Shown in pieces: positions 15,250 through 23,939 of a stretch of 28,636 nucleotides of DNA. Origin of the DNA: DATKRB01 sp036501425 (GTDB lineage Bacteria > Actinomycetota > Acidimicrobiia > Acidimicrobiales > RAAP-2); assembly GCA_036501425.1 (NCBI GenBank), contig DASYAI010000030.1:1-28636 (forward strand), in the 5' to 3' direction. Numbering within the stretch: the first letter of the stretch is position 1; every line of letters starts with the position of its first letter. A program made the position numbers and the translations under genes. The notes beneath the pieces are model-generated. The model was given only the letters and a program-made list of their open reading frames with translations, was not told where the DNA came from and ran no database searches.

Positions 15250-15408
15250 CGTGACAGGCAACGGTCCACGTGGCGCCCTTTGAGGCGATCAGAGATCCGG
15301 AAGCTCGGCAGATAATCCTCCGACGAGTTTACGAAGGCTATCGGCGGCGCAGATCTCGGTGCGCGGCTGCTGGGCGTCGCGCGGCGTGACCGAACGCCGC
15401 AACCCCAC

Positions 15409-15430
15409 CATGATGTAATCTTACATCATG
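15409..15430. promoter_or_regulatory. 22-bp palindromic operator covering -10 and start codon of vapB
   Basis: Perfect 10-bp arms CATGATGTAA (15409-15418) and TTACATCATG (15421-15430) with centre TC. The last three bases are the vapB start codon, and the -10 TAATCT lies at the centre. Binding by VapB would block transcription initiation. Confidence 0.8.
15416..15421 (+). promoter_or_regulatory. -10 element of vapBC (leaderless)
   Basis: TAATCT ends 6 nt before the ATG at 15428, so transcription should begin at or within a base of the start codon. It lies inside the palindrome. Confidence 0.65.
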
Positions 15431-15682
15431 CAGCGAACCCAGATCTCCCTCACCGATGAGGAGCGACGCGCCCTCGACGCCGCCGCGGCGCGTACCGGAC
15501 GATCCCTTTCCGCGCTGATCCGGGATGCGGTCGAGAAGGTCTACGGCTCCGAACGCTCCACCGAAGACGATCTCGCAGCCATGCGCCGCGCGTTCGGCTC
15601 CTGGGGGAGCCACGACCTTGACGGTGCAACCTGGGTCGACGAGCGGCGCTCCGGCTCCCGCCTCGCACAACGCCACAAGTGA
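15428..15682 (+). CDS. vapB: Ribbon-helix-helix (CopG-type) antitoxin, VapB-like
   Basis: 84 residues. The N terminus MQRTQISLTDEERRALDAAAARTGRSLSALIRDAVEKVY is a standard ribbon-helix-helix: a DNA-contacting beta strand (TQISL), helix A, GRS turn, helix B. The C-terminal 45 residues (AFGSWG...DGATWVDERRSGSRL) are the usual toxin-wrapping tail; AFGSW/WVDE..SGSR segments recur in actinobacterial VapB proteins. It neutralises the PIN toxin encoded next and likely represses its own promoter through the 22-bp palindrome at its start. The stop overlaps the toxin GTG (GTGA). Confidence 0.9.
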   Translation: MQRTQISLTDEERRALDAAAARTGRSLSALIRDAVEKVYGSERSTEDDLAAMRRAFGSWGSHDLDGATWVDERRSGSRLAQRHK

Positions 15683-16056
15683 GCGCGCTGGTCGATACCT
15701 CGATCCTCATCGACTACTTACGAGGCCACCCGGACGCCGGTGAAGTCCTCGAACGAGAGCGAGCTGCGAGCATCCTGCACGCCAGCGAGATCACCCGCCT
15801 CGAGATCCTCGCCGGCATGCGCCCAGCCGAGGAGGATGCCACCCATACGTTGCTGTCGACCCTTGCCTGGCACCCCGTCGACGTCGAGATCGCGGAGGAA
15901 GCCGGTTCCCTCGGCCGGCGATGGCTCCCCAGCCACCACACCATCGACAGCGCCGACCTCGCCATCGCCGCCACCGCCATCCACACCGGCACACAGCTCC
16001 TGACCCTGAACGTCAGGCACTTCCCGATGTTCCCCAGCCTCAAAGCGCCCTACTGA
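15679..16056 (+). CDS. vapC: PIN-domain ribonuclease toxin, VapC-like
   Basis: 125 residues, typical VapC length. Catalytic acidic residues are visible: the first Asp in ALVDTSILIDYL, Glu in TRLEILAGMR, Asp in IDSADLAIAATA, and a final Asn/Asp-region in LLTLNVRHFPMF. VapC toxins cleave structured RNAs (often tRNA or rRNA) using Mg2+ when freed from VapB. The GTG start overlaps the antitoxin stop by 4 nt, so synthesis is coupled and the antitoxin is made first. The motif set looks complete, so the toxin is likely active. It is convergent with the tRNA-Ile gene. Confidence 0.92.
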   Translation: MSALVDTSILIDYLRGHPDAGEVLERERAASILHASEITRLEILAGMRPAEEDATHTLLSTLAWHPVDVEIAEEAGSLGRRWLPSHHTIDSADLAIAATAIHTGTQLLTLNVRHFPMFPSLKAPY

Positions 16057-16137
16057 TCGCGCCAAGGCGGCGGCCCCGCACACCTCTTGCACCGCGAACC
16101 GCAAGGGCAGCGCACAGGCGAGGCAGCGTCACACCCA

Positions 16138-16163
16138 AACCCTCATCCCCGAAGTCGAGGGTT
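16138..16163. terminator. Stem-loop between vapC and tRNA-Ile
   Basis: Arms AACCCTC (16138-16144) and GAGGGTT (16157-16163), with a 12-nt loop and no T-tract. It lies between convergent genes and could end either transcript. Modest support only. Confidence 0.3.
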
Positions 16164-16187
16164 GGAGTAAGAGGGGTTGAAGTAAGA
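16159..16187. repeat. Tandem 15-nt near-repeat
   Basis: GGGTTGGAGTAAGA (16159-16172) is followed one period later by GGGTTGAAGTAAGA (16174-16187), a single mismatch. It lies just past the tRNA-Ile 3' end, on the side facing the toxin-antitoxin patch. Confidence 0.6.
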
Positions 16188-16196
16188 CGTGTGAAG

Positions 16197-16270
16197 TGGG
16201 GCTAGCTGGAATCGAACCAGCGACCTCAGCATTATCAGTGCTGCGCTCTAACCGACTGAGCTATAGCCCC
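16197..16270 (-). tRNA. ileT: tRNA-Ile (anticodon GAT)
   Basis: On the minus strand the acceptor GGGGCTA pairs with TAGCCCC, followed by discriminator A. The D arm is AGCTCAGTCGGTTAGAGC. Anticodon stem CAGCA/TGCTG holds loop CTGATAA with anticodon GAT. The T arm is GCTGGTTCGATTCCAGC. The 3' CCA is not encoded (CTT follows), unlike the tRNA-Leu of this window. Confidence 0.95.
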
Positions 16271-16761
16271 GGGCGGATCCGAGAGGCAGCGAGGCTACAC
16301 CATGACACTCGGCGACCCCCAAGACCAGGTCGAAGACCCGGTCGGGTGGTGGAGCCCGGGTCAGGGGGTCCCACCCCGCCCGGAGGGGCCGCCACGCCGG
16401 GGCGCTCCGATCTTTCTTTAATTCGGACCCTCGATGGTAGGTTCGCCTCCAGAGGAGTCCCGTTCACCAGGGGTTCTTCCGGGTAGGCGGTGCCCGACGA
16501 GATCGGGGGCGGACCGTGGGAACGGTCGCCTCCCAAGGGCGGACCCCGACGACGGAAGGGCCGGCGGCCTGGTGGGGTCGGTGGCGGCCGGCCCGGCGTC
16601 GAAGCGCGTCGGGCGATCGCTCACCTCCGGCGGGGCTCGAAGCGGCGGAGGCGAGCGAGGCGGAATGGATCGAACGGCAGAGGAGCTCGGCACGGGCGGG
16701 CGCGGGCGCGCCCTGTGGCCCCGTCCGGCCGCTCCGGCGGGCGCAGGGGACGGAGCGGTCG
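16271..16761. other. Long intergenic region upstream of the large regulator
   Basis: About 490 nt, or 245 nt if the regulator starts at the GTG at 16516. It holds the tRNA-Ile promoter near 16292, an AT-rich dip at 16408-16424, and a possible plus-strand -10 TAGGTT (16438-16443) without a clear -35. The part from 16516 on is open in the regulator frame but is Arg/Gly/Ala-rich and low in recognisable sequence. Confidence 0.4.
16292..16297 (-). promoter_or_regulatory. Probable -10 element of tRNA-Ile
   Basis: Minus-strand TAGCCT, preceded by TG as in an extended -10, 21 nt before the tRNA 5' end. Identical to the hexamer before tRNA-Leu. Confidence 0.45.
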
Positions 16762-19700
16762 ATGCCGGCTGAGCCCATGGCCCCACCGCGGCCGGTCCCG
16801 GCCGCCTTCGGTGCACCCCGGCCGCCGCCGTCGGGGTCCGGCGAGCACCTGGCGGGGCGCGACCCCGCTGCCAACGGGCTGATCGCCCGGGTGCGCGAGC
16901 TGGCGCATCTCGACCACATCCTGTGGCGCGCCCGGCGGGGCAACGGCAGCGTCGTGGCCCTGCGGGGCGAGCCGGGGGTCGGGAAGAGCGCGCTGATCGA
17001 GGCGACGGTGGCCCGGGCCAACGACTTCGCCGTGGTCCAGCTCCGAGGGACGTCCATGGCCTCGGCCGCCGGATCGCCCCGCGAGGTGCCGGGACCCGTG
17101 GCGCGCCTGCTCGCCCTCGACCCCGCCCACCAGGACGGTCAGGACCGGCCCGCCGCCGCGTCCTCGCCGCCGGGGTTCGGTGACCGCCCGGGGGTCGGGC
17201 AGCCCACCGACGCCGTCTCCCCGGCCGTCGTCGACGCGGCGGTCGAGACGTTGCGGAGCCTGCTGGCCGGCGCAAGCTCGCCCCTGCTCATCGCCCTCGA
17301 CGACTGCCACCTGTTTCCCGCCTGGTTCCCCGGCGCGCTGGCCCTGGCGGTGAGCGGGCCGCTGGCCGCGCAGCCCGTGGCGCTCGTGGTCGCGTGGCGC
17401 GACACCCCGCACATGCCGGCCTTCGACCTCGGCCCGGTCGCCGGGGTGGCCGAGCACCGCCTCGAGGGCCTGAGCCTCGACCAGGCCGGTGACCTCTTCG
17501 GCCAGCAGCACCTCGAGACCCCGGCGGCCCCGGTCCTCGCCGCCCTGGTCGGCGCCACCGCCGGCAACCCCTACGCGCTCCTCGACGCCTGGCATCGCCT
17601 CGAGCCTGATCAGCTCCACGGTTGGCGCCCCCTCCCCGAGCCGGTCCCCATCGGCGACGCGGTGGCGGCCGCGTTCGGCGTGGTGGTGGAGCAGCTCCCC
17701 GACGACGTGCGGCGAGCGACCGCCGTCGCGGCGGCCGGCCGGGTACCGGTGGACGTGCTGGAGCTGGTGCTCGACGAGCTGGACCTGAGCACCGACGCGC
17801 TGGTCCCGGCCGAGGACGCCGGGGTGCTCGTGGTGCGGGGCAACCGGCTCGACTTCCTCCACCCCCTGGTGCGGGCGGCCAGCTTCCGGCTGGCCCCGGC
17901 CGCCTTCCGGGCCGAGATCCACCAGGCGACCGCCCGCGCGTTCGCCCGCAGCGGCCAGGTCGAACGGAGCGCCTTCCACGCCAGCCAGAACGTGACCGCC
18001 CCCGACGACGCGCTCACCCGTCTGTACGGGCAGGCCGCCAGGGTCGCCCTCGATCGTGGCGATCCCGACGCGGCGGCCCGCCACGAGGAGATGGCCTCGG
18101 CGGCGGCAGAGACCTCCGACACCCGGGCCCACCACCTCTCGCGGGCGTCGGCGCTGTGGCTCAGCGTGGGCCAGACCCAGCGCGCCCTGGTCTGCTTGGA
18201 CCGGGCCCAGGAGCTGCACCCGTCGGGGGCGATCCTCGCCGAGGTCCTCTACGGGCGGGCCCGGGCCCGGGCCAACCACGGGGTGGGGGTCGGGGTGACC
18301 GACGACATGGTCTCGGCCGCCGCCCTGTGCGAGTCCGACGCACCCCAACGCGCCGTGCTGATGCTGGCCGACGCCGCCGCCTGCCGGTCCCTGCAGGGGG
18401 TCGACTTCGACGGCGCCGAGTTGGCGGAGCGAGCGGTGGCGCTGGCCAACGCGGTGAGCAGCCACGCCGAGTCCCTGGCCCTGGCCGCCCTGGGCGCCGT
18501 GTCGGCGCTCGACGGCCGGCCCCGGACCGCGCACCGGCCCGACCTGCGATCGGCGACCGCTATGGTGATCGGCCAGACCCAGCGCTTCTCGGCCTCGCCC
18601 CACCTGGCCTACCTGATCGGCATGGGCCTGCTGCTCGAGGAGCAGCGTGAGCAGGCGGTGCGGTGGGCCCAGTGGATCGAGCGCTGCTCGCAGACGGTCG
18701 GCGACCGCGCCCTGTCGGTGGTCCCACCGCTGCTCCACGCCGCGGTCGCCCTGCGCGACGGGCGGCTCTCCCAGGCCCTCGACGCGGCCGAGGCGGCAGC
18801 CGACCGGGCGGTCTTCTGCGAGAACCAGACCCTGGCCGCCCGGGCGCTGGCCGTCATGGTCGAGGGGCACGCCGCGCGCGGCGCCTACGAGGCGGCGTTC
18901 GAACAGGCCTCACGGGTCTTCGCCCTCACCACCGACACCGGCCGCGAGCCGCGGCTGGCGACCCTGGCGTCGCTGGCGGTGCTCGAGCTCCAGCGGGGGA
19001 GGCCCGCGTCGGCGTTCGCCTGGCTCCGCGCGGCGGAGGACGACCGGCCCGGCGCCGAGGGTGCCGACGGCGCCACCGGGCCCGAGGTGGTCCACGACCC
19101 GGTGTGGGCCCGCTGGGCGCCGGCGGTGGCCGAAGTGCTGGTGCTGGGCCGGCGGGGGTCGAGCCCCGAGGTGGCGGTGGAGGCGGGCGCGGCCGTCGTC
19201 GAGCGGGCCGCCCAGGTGGGCGCCGTGGCGCCGCCGTGGGCACCGTGGGCCAGGGGCCTGGTGGCGCCGGCGATCGACGCCGCGTCCGAACAGTTCGAGC
19301 TGGCGCTCACCAGCGTCCATGCGAGCCCCCTGGTCGCGGCGCGCCTCGAGTTGCTGTGGGGGGTGCGGCTGGCCGATGCCGGCCGGTCCGACGAGGCTCG
19401 GGTCCGGCTGCGCAGCGCCGGCGAGCAGTTCGTCGTGCGCGAGGCCGACGGCTGGGCCCTGCTGGTCGACCAGGAGATCGAGCGCCTACCGGCGGGCCCC
19501 CAGCCCGACGACGCGGCGGATCCCGAGGTCCGCTGGTACCCGGGGGCGACCGAGCCGCCGGTCGTCACCGGCCGGCGACGCACCGACGGCCCGGGCGTGC
19601 CAGAGGGGGACACCCGGCCGGTCGCCGGCTGGGAGGTCTGCCTGCTCGGCTCCTTCGCCGTCCGCCGGCACGGCAAGGATGTGTCGCTGCCGCTGAGCCT

Positions 19701-20334
19701 GGCCGCCCAGGGACTCAAGATCGTCGCCCTGCGCGAGCGCATTCCGGTCGAGGAGCTCGTCGAGCTCCTCTGGGAGGACGCCGAGCCCGGGGTGGGCACG
19801 CGGCGCCTGCGCAATGTCCTGTGGCGGGTGCGCGCCGCCTGTGGCGACCTGCTCCAGCGGGACGGCAACTTCATCCGCCTGGCCCCCGGGGCGCACACCG
19901 ACGTCGCCTACTTCCGGCGTCTGGCCGAGCAGGCCCTCGGGCGCAGCCCGTCCGACGGCGATCGGCTCGCCCAGGCCCGCCAGGCGCTCGAGCTCTACCG
20001 GGGCGAGCTGCTGCCGGGCGACCGCTACGCCGACTGGGCGACCGCGTCGCGAGAGTCCCTGGCCAGGTTGCACCTCCAGCTGCTGGACCTGCTGCTCGCC
20101 GACGCGCTCGGCCGCGACCACCGTCAAGAGGCGCTCGGCCTGCTGGACCGGCTCATCGAGGCCGACCCCTACGACGAGCACTACTACCTGCAGGCGGCCG
20201 AGCTCCATGCCCAGGCGGGGAACCGCCGCCGGGCGATGTCGATCATCGGCCGGGCCGAGCGGATGCTGGCCGACCTGGGGGTCACTCCGTCCCCGGCGCT
20301 CAGCCGGGTGCGCAACTCGCTCGGCGCTCCCTGA
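16762..20334 (+). CDS. Large AAA-ATPase / TPR / SARP-type (winged helix + BTAD) transcriptional regulator
   Basis: 1190 residues from the ATG at 16762. A STAND/AAA-type ATPase domain occupies roughly 35-380, with P-loop GEPGVGKS (69-76) and Walker B LLIALDDCH (D180/D181). A long helical region (about 400-930), rich in Ala-helix pairs, resembles TPR repeats. The C terminus has an OmpR-like winged helix (about 954-1040, GWEVCLLGSFAVRRHGKDV...) and a bacterial transcriptional activation domain (about 1045-1185, TDVAYFRRLAEQAL...YRGELLPGDRYADW...). Classic SARPs have the DNA-binding part at the N terminus, so this order is reversed. Such proteins activate pathway genes in response to nucleotide and a ligand; targets here are unknown. 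The start is uncertain: an in-frame GTG at 16516 would add 82 low-complexity residues. Confidence 0.85.
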   Translation: MPAEPMAPPRPVPAAFGAPRPPPSGSGEHLAGRDPAANGLIARVRELAHLDHILWRARRGNGSVVALRGEPGVGKSALIEATVARANDFAVVQLRGTSMASAAGSPREVPGPVARLLALDPAHQDGQDRPAAASSPPGFGDRPGVGQPTDAVSPAVVDAAVETLRSLLAGASSPLLIALDDCHLFPAWFPGALALAVSGPLAAQPVALVVAWRDTPHMPAFDLGPVAGVAEHRLEGLSLDQAGDLFGQQHLETPAAPVLAALVGATAGNPYALLDAWHRLEPDQLHGWRPLPEPVPIGDAVAAAFGVVVEQLPDDVRRATAVAAAGRVPVDVLELVLDELDLSTDALVPAEDAGVLVVRGNRLDFLHPLVRAASFRLAPAAFRAEIHQATARAFARSGQVERSAFHASQNVTAPDDALTRLYGQAARVALDRGDPDAAARHEEMASAAAETSDTRAHHLSRASALWLSVGQTQRALVCLDRAQELHPSGAILAEVLYGRARARANHGVGVGVTDDMVSAAALCESDAPQRAVLMLADAAACRSLQGVDFDGAELAERAVALANAVSSHAESLALAALGAVSALDGRPRTAHRPDLRSATAMVIGQTQRFSASPHLAYLIGMGLLLEEQREQAVRWAQWIERCSQTVGDRALSVVPPLLHAAVALRDGRLSQALDAAEAAADRAVFCENQTLAARALAVMVEGHAARGAYEAAFEQASRVFALTTDTGREPRLATLASLAVLELQRGRPASAFAWLRAAEDDRPGAEGADGATGPEVVHDPVWARWAPAVAEVLVLGRRGSSPEVAVEAGAAVVERAAQVGAVAPPWAPWARGLVAPAIDAASEQFELALTSVHASPLVAARLELLWGVRLADAGRSDEARVRLRSAGEQFVVREADGWALLVDQEIERLPAGPQPDDAADPEVRWYPGATEPPVVTGRRRTDGPGVPEGDTRPVAGWEVCLLGSFAVRRHGKDVSLPLSLAAQGLKIVALRERIPVEELVELLWEDAEPGVGTRRLRNVLWRVRAACGDLLQRDGNFIRLAPGAHTDVAYFRRLAEQALGRSPSDGDRLAQARQALELYRGELLPGDRYADWATASRESLARLHLQLLDLLLADALGRDHRQEALGLLDRLIEADPYDEHYYLQAAELHAQAGNRRRAMSIIGRAERMLADLGVTPSPALSRVRNSLGAP

Positions 20335-20460
20335 CCGGACCACCCTGGTCACCGCCGGCGGTCGCGGCGGCCTGATCCGGCCCGGCGGCCCGGCGGCCCG
20401 GTCGGCCCCGGCGACCCGCCGGCCCGGCCCGCCCCGCCGGCCTGATCGGTCCCGCCTCGC
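20335..20460. other. Convergent spacer of repeated GGCCCGGC-like sequence
   Basis: Between the stops of the regulator and the glycosyltransferase. It is nearly all G/C, made of short GGCCCGGCGG-like units with much self-complementarity. It could form stable hairpins that end both transcripts, but no single stem stands out. Confidence 0.35.
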
Positions 20461-21636
20461 TCAGCTGGTCACGAGCGCCCGGGGCACGCTGGCCGTGCCG
20501 GCGGGCTCGTGAGCGTGGACGGCGGGACGGGACGGGCCCGGGTCCACGAGCGGCTCGAGCCACCGGGCGAGCTGGTCGTCGAAGGCCCCCACCCCGAACC
20601 GCCGAGCGGCGTTGCGCAGGGCCGACGCGTCCCAGCGGCGCTGCAGGACGCTGCCGACAGCCGCGGCCCAGTCGTCTGCGTGCCAGCCGCCCACCAACCA
20701 GCCGGTCTCGCGGTGCAGGACCGTCTCCATGCCGGCTCCGGTGCTCGAGGCGACGACCGGTCGGCCGGCGGAGCCCGCCTCGAGCGCCACCAGTCCGAAG
20801 TCGTCGCGCCCGGGGCACAGCACGACCGAGTGGGCGCCGTAGGCGGCGGCGAGGGCGGCGTCGCTGAGCGACGCGATGAAGGTGACCGACGGGCCGGCCA
20901 GGTCCTGTAGGCGCCGCAGGTCGGGGCCCTCGCCCACCACGGTGAGCGGGACCCCCAACCTGGCGCAGGCGGCGATGGCCACGTCGACGTGCTTGTCGGG
21001 TCGAAGGCGGCTCACCACCAACGCGCTGGGCGAACCGGCCGGGTCCGCCAGGGGCCGGTCGAGCCACCGGGAGTCGAGGGGCGGGTGTAGGACGCCCGCC
21101 TCGACGCCGTAGGTGGCGTGCAGCCGCTCGGCCGTCCGGTAGGAGTTGGCCATCTGCAGGCGGTGGTACGTGGCCGCCTCGAGATCCCTCGGGTGGGTCG
21201 AGATCGGACTGGCCACCAGTGCCGACGGTTCCGGCGCCGAAGGGTCGAACCCGGGCGAGTGCGAGGGCGCGCCGTGCCAGTAGACGGCGGTTCGCCGGTG
21301 CCGGACGTGGTGGGCGAAGGCGGTGGTGGAGGCGATGACCAGGTCGACGTGGCGGAGGTCGAGCGAGCGGAAGGTGCCGGGGCTGGTGAAGGCACCGGCC
21401 TCCGCCCGGTCCTCGCCCCGGGGCAGCTCGTGGACGGCCTTCACCCGGTACCGGGCGAACTCGGGGAACGTGGCCTCGGGGGCGTACACCGACGTCACGA
21501 TCAGCGGGTCGTCGAAGCACGCCGCCAGGTGCAGCAGGACCCGTCCGGGACCGGTGCGCTCGGTCAGGGTGTCGTGGACGAGGGCCACCCGGGTCGAGCG
21601 GATGCCGGGGACGCTGCGCGCGTGCTGCGGTGCCAT
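20461..21636 (-). CDS. GT4-family glycosyltransferase
   Basis: 391 residues. N-terminal Rossmann domain: RVALVHDTLTERTGPGRVLLHLA (Gly-rich acceptor loop). The middle holds VYWHGAPSHSPGFD and a DLVIASTTAFAHHV strand. The C-terminal nucleotide-sugar domain carries SALVVSRLRPDKHVDVAI, VVGEGPDL and PGRDDFGLVALEAGSAGRPVVAS. The EX7E motif of this family is read here as D-X7-E, a conservative change. The family transfers sugars with retention, often mannose or glucose onto lipids or polysaccharide; donor and acceptor are not deducible. No other envelope-glycan gene is nearby, so it acts as a single-gene unit. The ATG at 21636 starts at the conserved N terminus; longer in-frame sequence is Arg-rich noise. 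Confidence 0.88.
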   Translation of the reverse strand: MAPQHARSVPGIRSTRVALVHDTLTERTGPGRVLLHLAACFDDPLIVTSVYAPEATFPEFARYRVKAVHELPRGEDRAEAGAFTSPGTFRSLDLRHVDLVIASTTAFAHHVRHRRTAVYWHGAPSHSPGFDPSAPEPSALVASPISTHPRDLEAATYHRLQMANSYRTAERLHATYGVEAGVLHPPLDSRWLDRPLADPAGSPSALVVSRLRPDKHVDVAIAACARLGVPLTVVGEGPDLRRLQDLAGPSVTFIASLSDAALAAAYGAHSVVLCPGRDDFGLVALEAGSAGRPVVASSTGAGMETVLHRETGWLVGGWHADDWAAAVGSVLQRRWDASALRNAARRFGVGAFDDQLARWLEPLVDPGPSRPAVHAHEPAGTASVPRALVTS

Positions 21637-21868
21637 GGAGCCAGTGTGCGCGGACCTCGTCTCACGCGCGTCACTCGCACGACCCGACGCCGCCCGGGAC
21701 GCGGCGGGGACGCAGAACGCCTGCGACGTGGGCCGATGCGCCGGCTTCGGGCCGACGGGCGCCCGGCGGCGTGGCGCGCGACGATGCCCGAAATGACCGA
21801 GCCCCCAATGCGGTCGGGTCCGCTGGCCCACGGGACGCCGAGCGGACGCCGGCGGGACCCGGCCCTCT

Positions 21869-21874
21869 TACGCT
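21869..21874 (+). promoter_or_regulatory. -10 element of the diguanylate cyclase operon (leaderless)
   Basis: TACGCT ends 7 nt before the ATG at 21882, with no Shine-Dalgarno sequence. This selects 21882 over the long upstream in-frame extension. Confidence 0.55.
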
Positions 21875-21881
21875 CTCGCCC

Positions 21882-23939
21882 ATGACCACCGGCGACGAAC
21901 AGCTCGTCGAGACGCTGCGCCTGGCCCGCGACCTGTGCATCGGCATCGGCGCCTTCTACGTCTCACCCGCCGGGCGGGTGGCGTTCGCCCTGTCGCCGGT
22001 GGTGAGCCTGCCCGATGTGGGCAACCGGACCGAGGTGCTGGCCCAGGCCTGCCTCACCCATCCCGAGGCCCGGGGCCGCGAGCTGTTCTGGAACGCCGAG
22101 GTGACCCCCGAGGGGGCGTCGCCCGACGACTCGCTGGCGTGCGTGGCGCTCCCGCTGCGGGCCGACCGCGAGTGGCTCGGCCTGCTGGGCGTGGTGGACA
22201 CCTGGTTGCCCGAGCTCGACGACGAGCAGCGGACCGGCCTCCTCCGGCTGGCCCAGGCGCTGGCCCGGCGGCTGGTGGCCGATCCGCTCGGGCCCGAGGC
22301 GCTGCGCCGCGAGCCGGTCGAGGCCGAGTCGTCGACCTACGGGACCTACGGGCCGCGGGCGGGTCGCCCGGACCGGCCGGCGGCGGCCGAGCCCTCCGGG
22401 ATCCCGGGGTCCCCCGCTCCCGAGCCGTCGGGCTGGGGATCCCCGAGCCCGTGGGGTGCGGGCCTGGCCGACCGGCCCGACCCCGAGCTGCTCGACCCCG
22501 GCTGGCACGGGGAGCCGGTGGGCGACGAGCTCGCCGACCGGGCGGGCCCGCGGGGGGCCGGCGACGTGGGCCCCCCTACCGGAGCGCCAACCGCGGTCGG
22601 GGAACCGGATTCCGGTCGTCCGGCGCGGCGGCCGAGCGCCGAGCCCGATCCTGCCGGCAACCGGACCCAGGACTTCCTGGGCGAGGTGGTGGACAACCTG
22701 CCCGACGGCCTGGTCGTCGCCCGCGAGGACGGCACCATCATCTTCGCCAACAGCACCCTGGCCGCGATGACCGGCCTGGCACCCGACGAGATCCTGGGCA
22801 GCGACATCGCGGCCCTGGTGACGCCGGACGACGAGCAGCTGACCGTGGCCGAGACGGAGGTCGAGTTCACCGAGTTCCTGCTCGGCACCCAACCGCCGGG
22901 CCGGCGCCTCCAGATGGTGTCGACCACCGGCGAGGAGCTCGACGTGGACGTGAGCGGCAGCCGGATCGACGGCTCGGTGGTCGGCGAGTCCTTCGTCGCC
23001 CTGGTGCGTGACGTCCGGCGGCCGGTGGTGGGCGGCCCCGCCAGCCCGGTGGCCGCGACCGGGCTCGCCCCGGTGCTCGACGCCCTCGAGGAGGGCATCG
23101 TGGTCTGTGATGCCGACGGGGCGGTCGTGGTGGCCAACCGCGCCGCGCGCGAGCTGCAGGGGCTGCCCCCCGACGACGACATGGTGGGGCACCCGTTCCC
23201 CGCCGCCACGGCGCTGTGCAGCTCCGACGGCGCGCCGCTCAGCCTGGCCCACCATCCGTTGTCGCGGGCGCTGCACGGCACCGTCGTGCGCTCCGAGCAG
23301 CTGCTGCTCGGAGGGGAGGAGGGCGCCCGCCGGCACATCGTGGCGTCGGCCCGGCCCTTCGAGCTGCACGGCGCCACCGGCGCGCTCCTGGTCCTGCGCG
23401 ACGTGACCACCCAGCTGCAGGAGGAGGCGTGGCTGACCCACCTGGCCCTCCACGACCCGCTCACCGGACTGGCCAACCGCTACCTGCTGCTCGACTACCT
23501 GCGGCGGATGCTGGGAGAGTTCCGCAGCCGGGGTGGTGCGGTGGCCCTGGTGTTTCTCGACCTCGACGAGTTCAAGAGCATCAACGACAACTTCGGTCAC
23601 GACATGGGCGACGAGGTGCTCATCGCGGTGAGCCGGCGGGTCCAGGGCACGGTGCGGGCGGGCGACATCGTGGCCCGGCTCGGCGGCGACGAGTTTGTGG
23701 TCGCCCACACCGCCGCCGACGCCGGCGAGGTCGAGCTGGTGGTCTCGCGCATCCGCAAGTCCCTGGCCGCCCCGTATCAGGTGCAGGGACAGATCCTGAC
23801 GGTCACCGCGTCGATCGGGTGGGTCGTCGCCGACCCCCGGCACGAGGACCCGATGGCCCTGCTGGTGCGGGCGGACCGCGAGATGTACCGCCGCAAGAGC
23901 GCCCGCAACCGCGGCGGCAACGGCGAGGGCGGGTCGTGA
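21882..23939 (+). CDS. GAF-PAS-PAS-GGDEF diguanylate cyclase
   Basis: 685 residues, soluble. Domains in order: a GAF-like domain (about 1-135), a Pro/Gly-rich linker (about 140-260), PAS 1 (about 265-385, DFLGEVVDNLPDGLVVAREDG...), PAS 2 (about 395-510, LDALEEGIVVCDADGAVVVANRAA...), and GGDEF (about 520-680). The cyclase domain begins HDPLTGLANRYLLLDYL, includes FLDLDEFKSINDNFGHDMGD, and has an intact GGDEF at 601-605. An inhibitory RxxD site (R592-A-G-D595) lies five residues before it. It should make c-di-GMP from two GTP and be product-inhibited. No EAL domain is present. Three sensory domains suggest control by a cytoplasmic signal; no haem or flavin ligand is obvious. The stop overlaps the next GTG (GTGA). 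Confidence 0.93.
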   Translation: MTTGDEQLVETLRLARDLCIGIGAFYVSPAGRVAFALSPVVSLPDVGNRTEVLAQACLTHPEARGRELFWNAEVTPEGASPDDSLACVALPLRADREWLGLLGVVDTWLPELDDEQRTGLLRLAQALARRLVADPLGPEALRREPVEAESSTYGTYGPRAGRPDRPAAAEPSGIPGSPAPEPSGWGSPSPWGAGLADRPDPELLDPGWHGEPVGDELADRAGPRGAGDVGPPTGAPTAVGEPDSGRPARRPSAEPDPAGNRTQDFLGEVVDNLPDGLVVAREDGTIIFANSTLAAMTGLAPDEILGSDIAALVTPDDEQLTVAETEVEFTEFLLGTQPPGRRLQMVSTTGEELDVDVSGSRIDGSVVGESFVALVRDVRRPVVGGPASPVAATGLAPVLDALEEGIVVCDADGAVVVANRAARELQGLPPDDDMVGHPFPAATALCSSDGAPLSLAHHPLSRALHGTVVRSEQLLLGGEEGARRHIVASARPFELHGATGALLVLRDVTTQLQEEAWLTHLALHDPLTGLANRYLLLDYLRRMLGEFRSRGGAVALVFLDLDEFKSINDNFGHDMGDEVLIAVSRRVQGTVRAGDIVARLGGDEFVVAHTAADAGEVELVVSRIRKSLAAPYQVQGQILTVTASIGWVVADPRHEDPMALLVRADREMYRRKSARNRGGNGEGGS

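Noticed and set aside
16418..18870. Antisense frames opposite the large regulator
   Set aside because: Composition is Arg/Pro/Gly-rich with no motifs; the plus-strand frame has P-loop and Walker B motifs and a SARP domain.
21630..21881. N-terminal extension of the diguanylate cyclase
   Set aside because: Overlaps the start region of the divergent glycosyltransferase; the extra residues are low-complexity, and a -10 lies 7 nt before the ATG at 21882.
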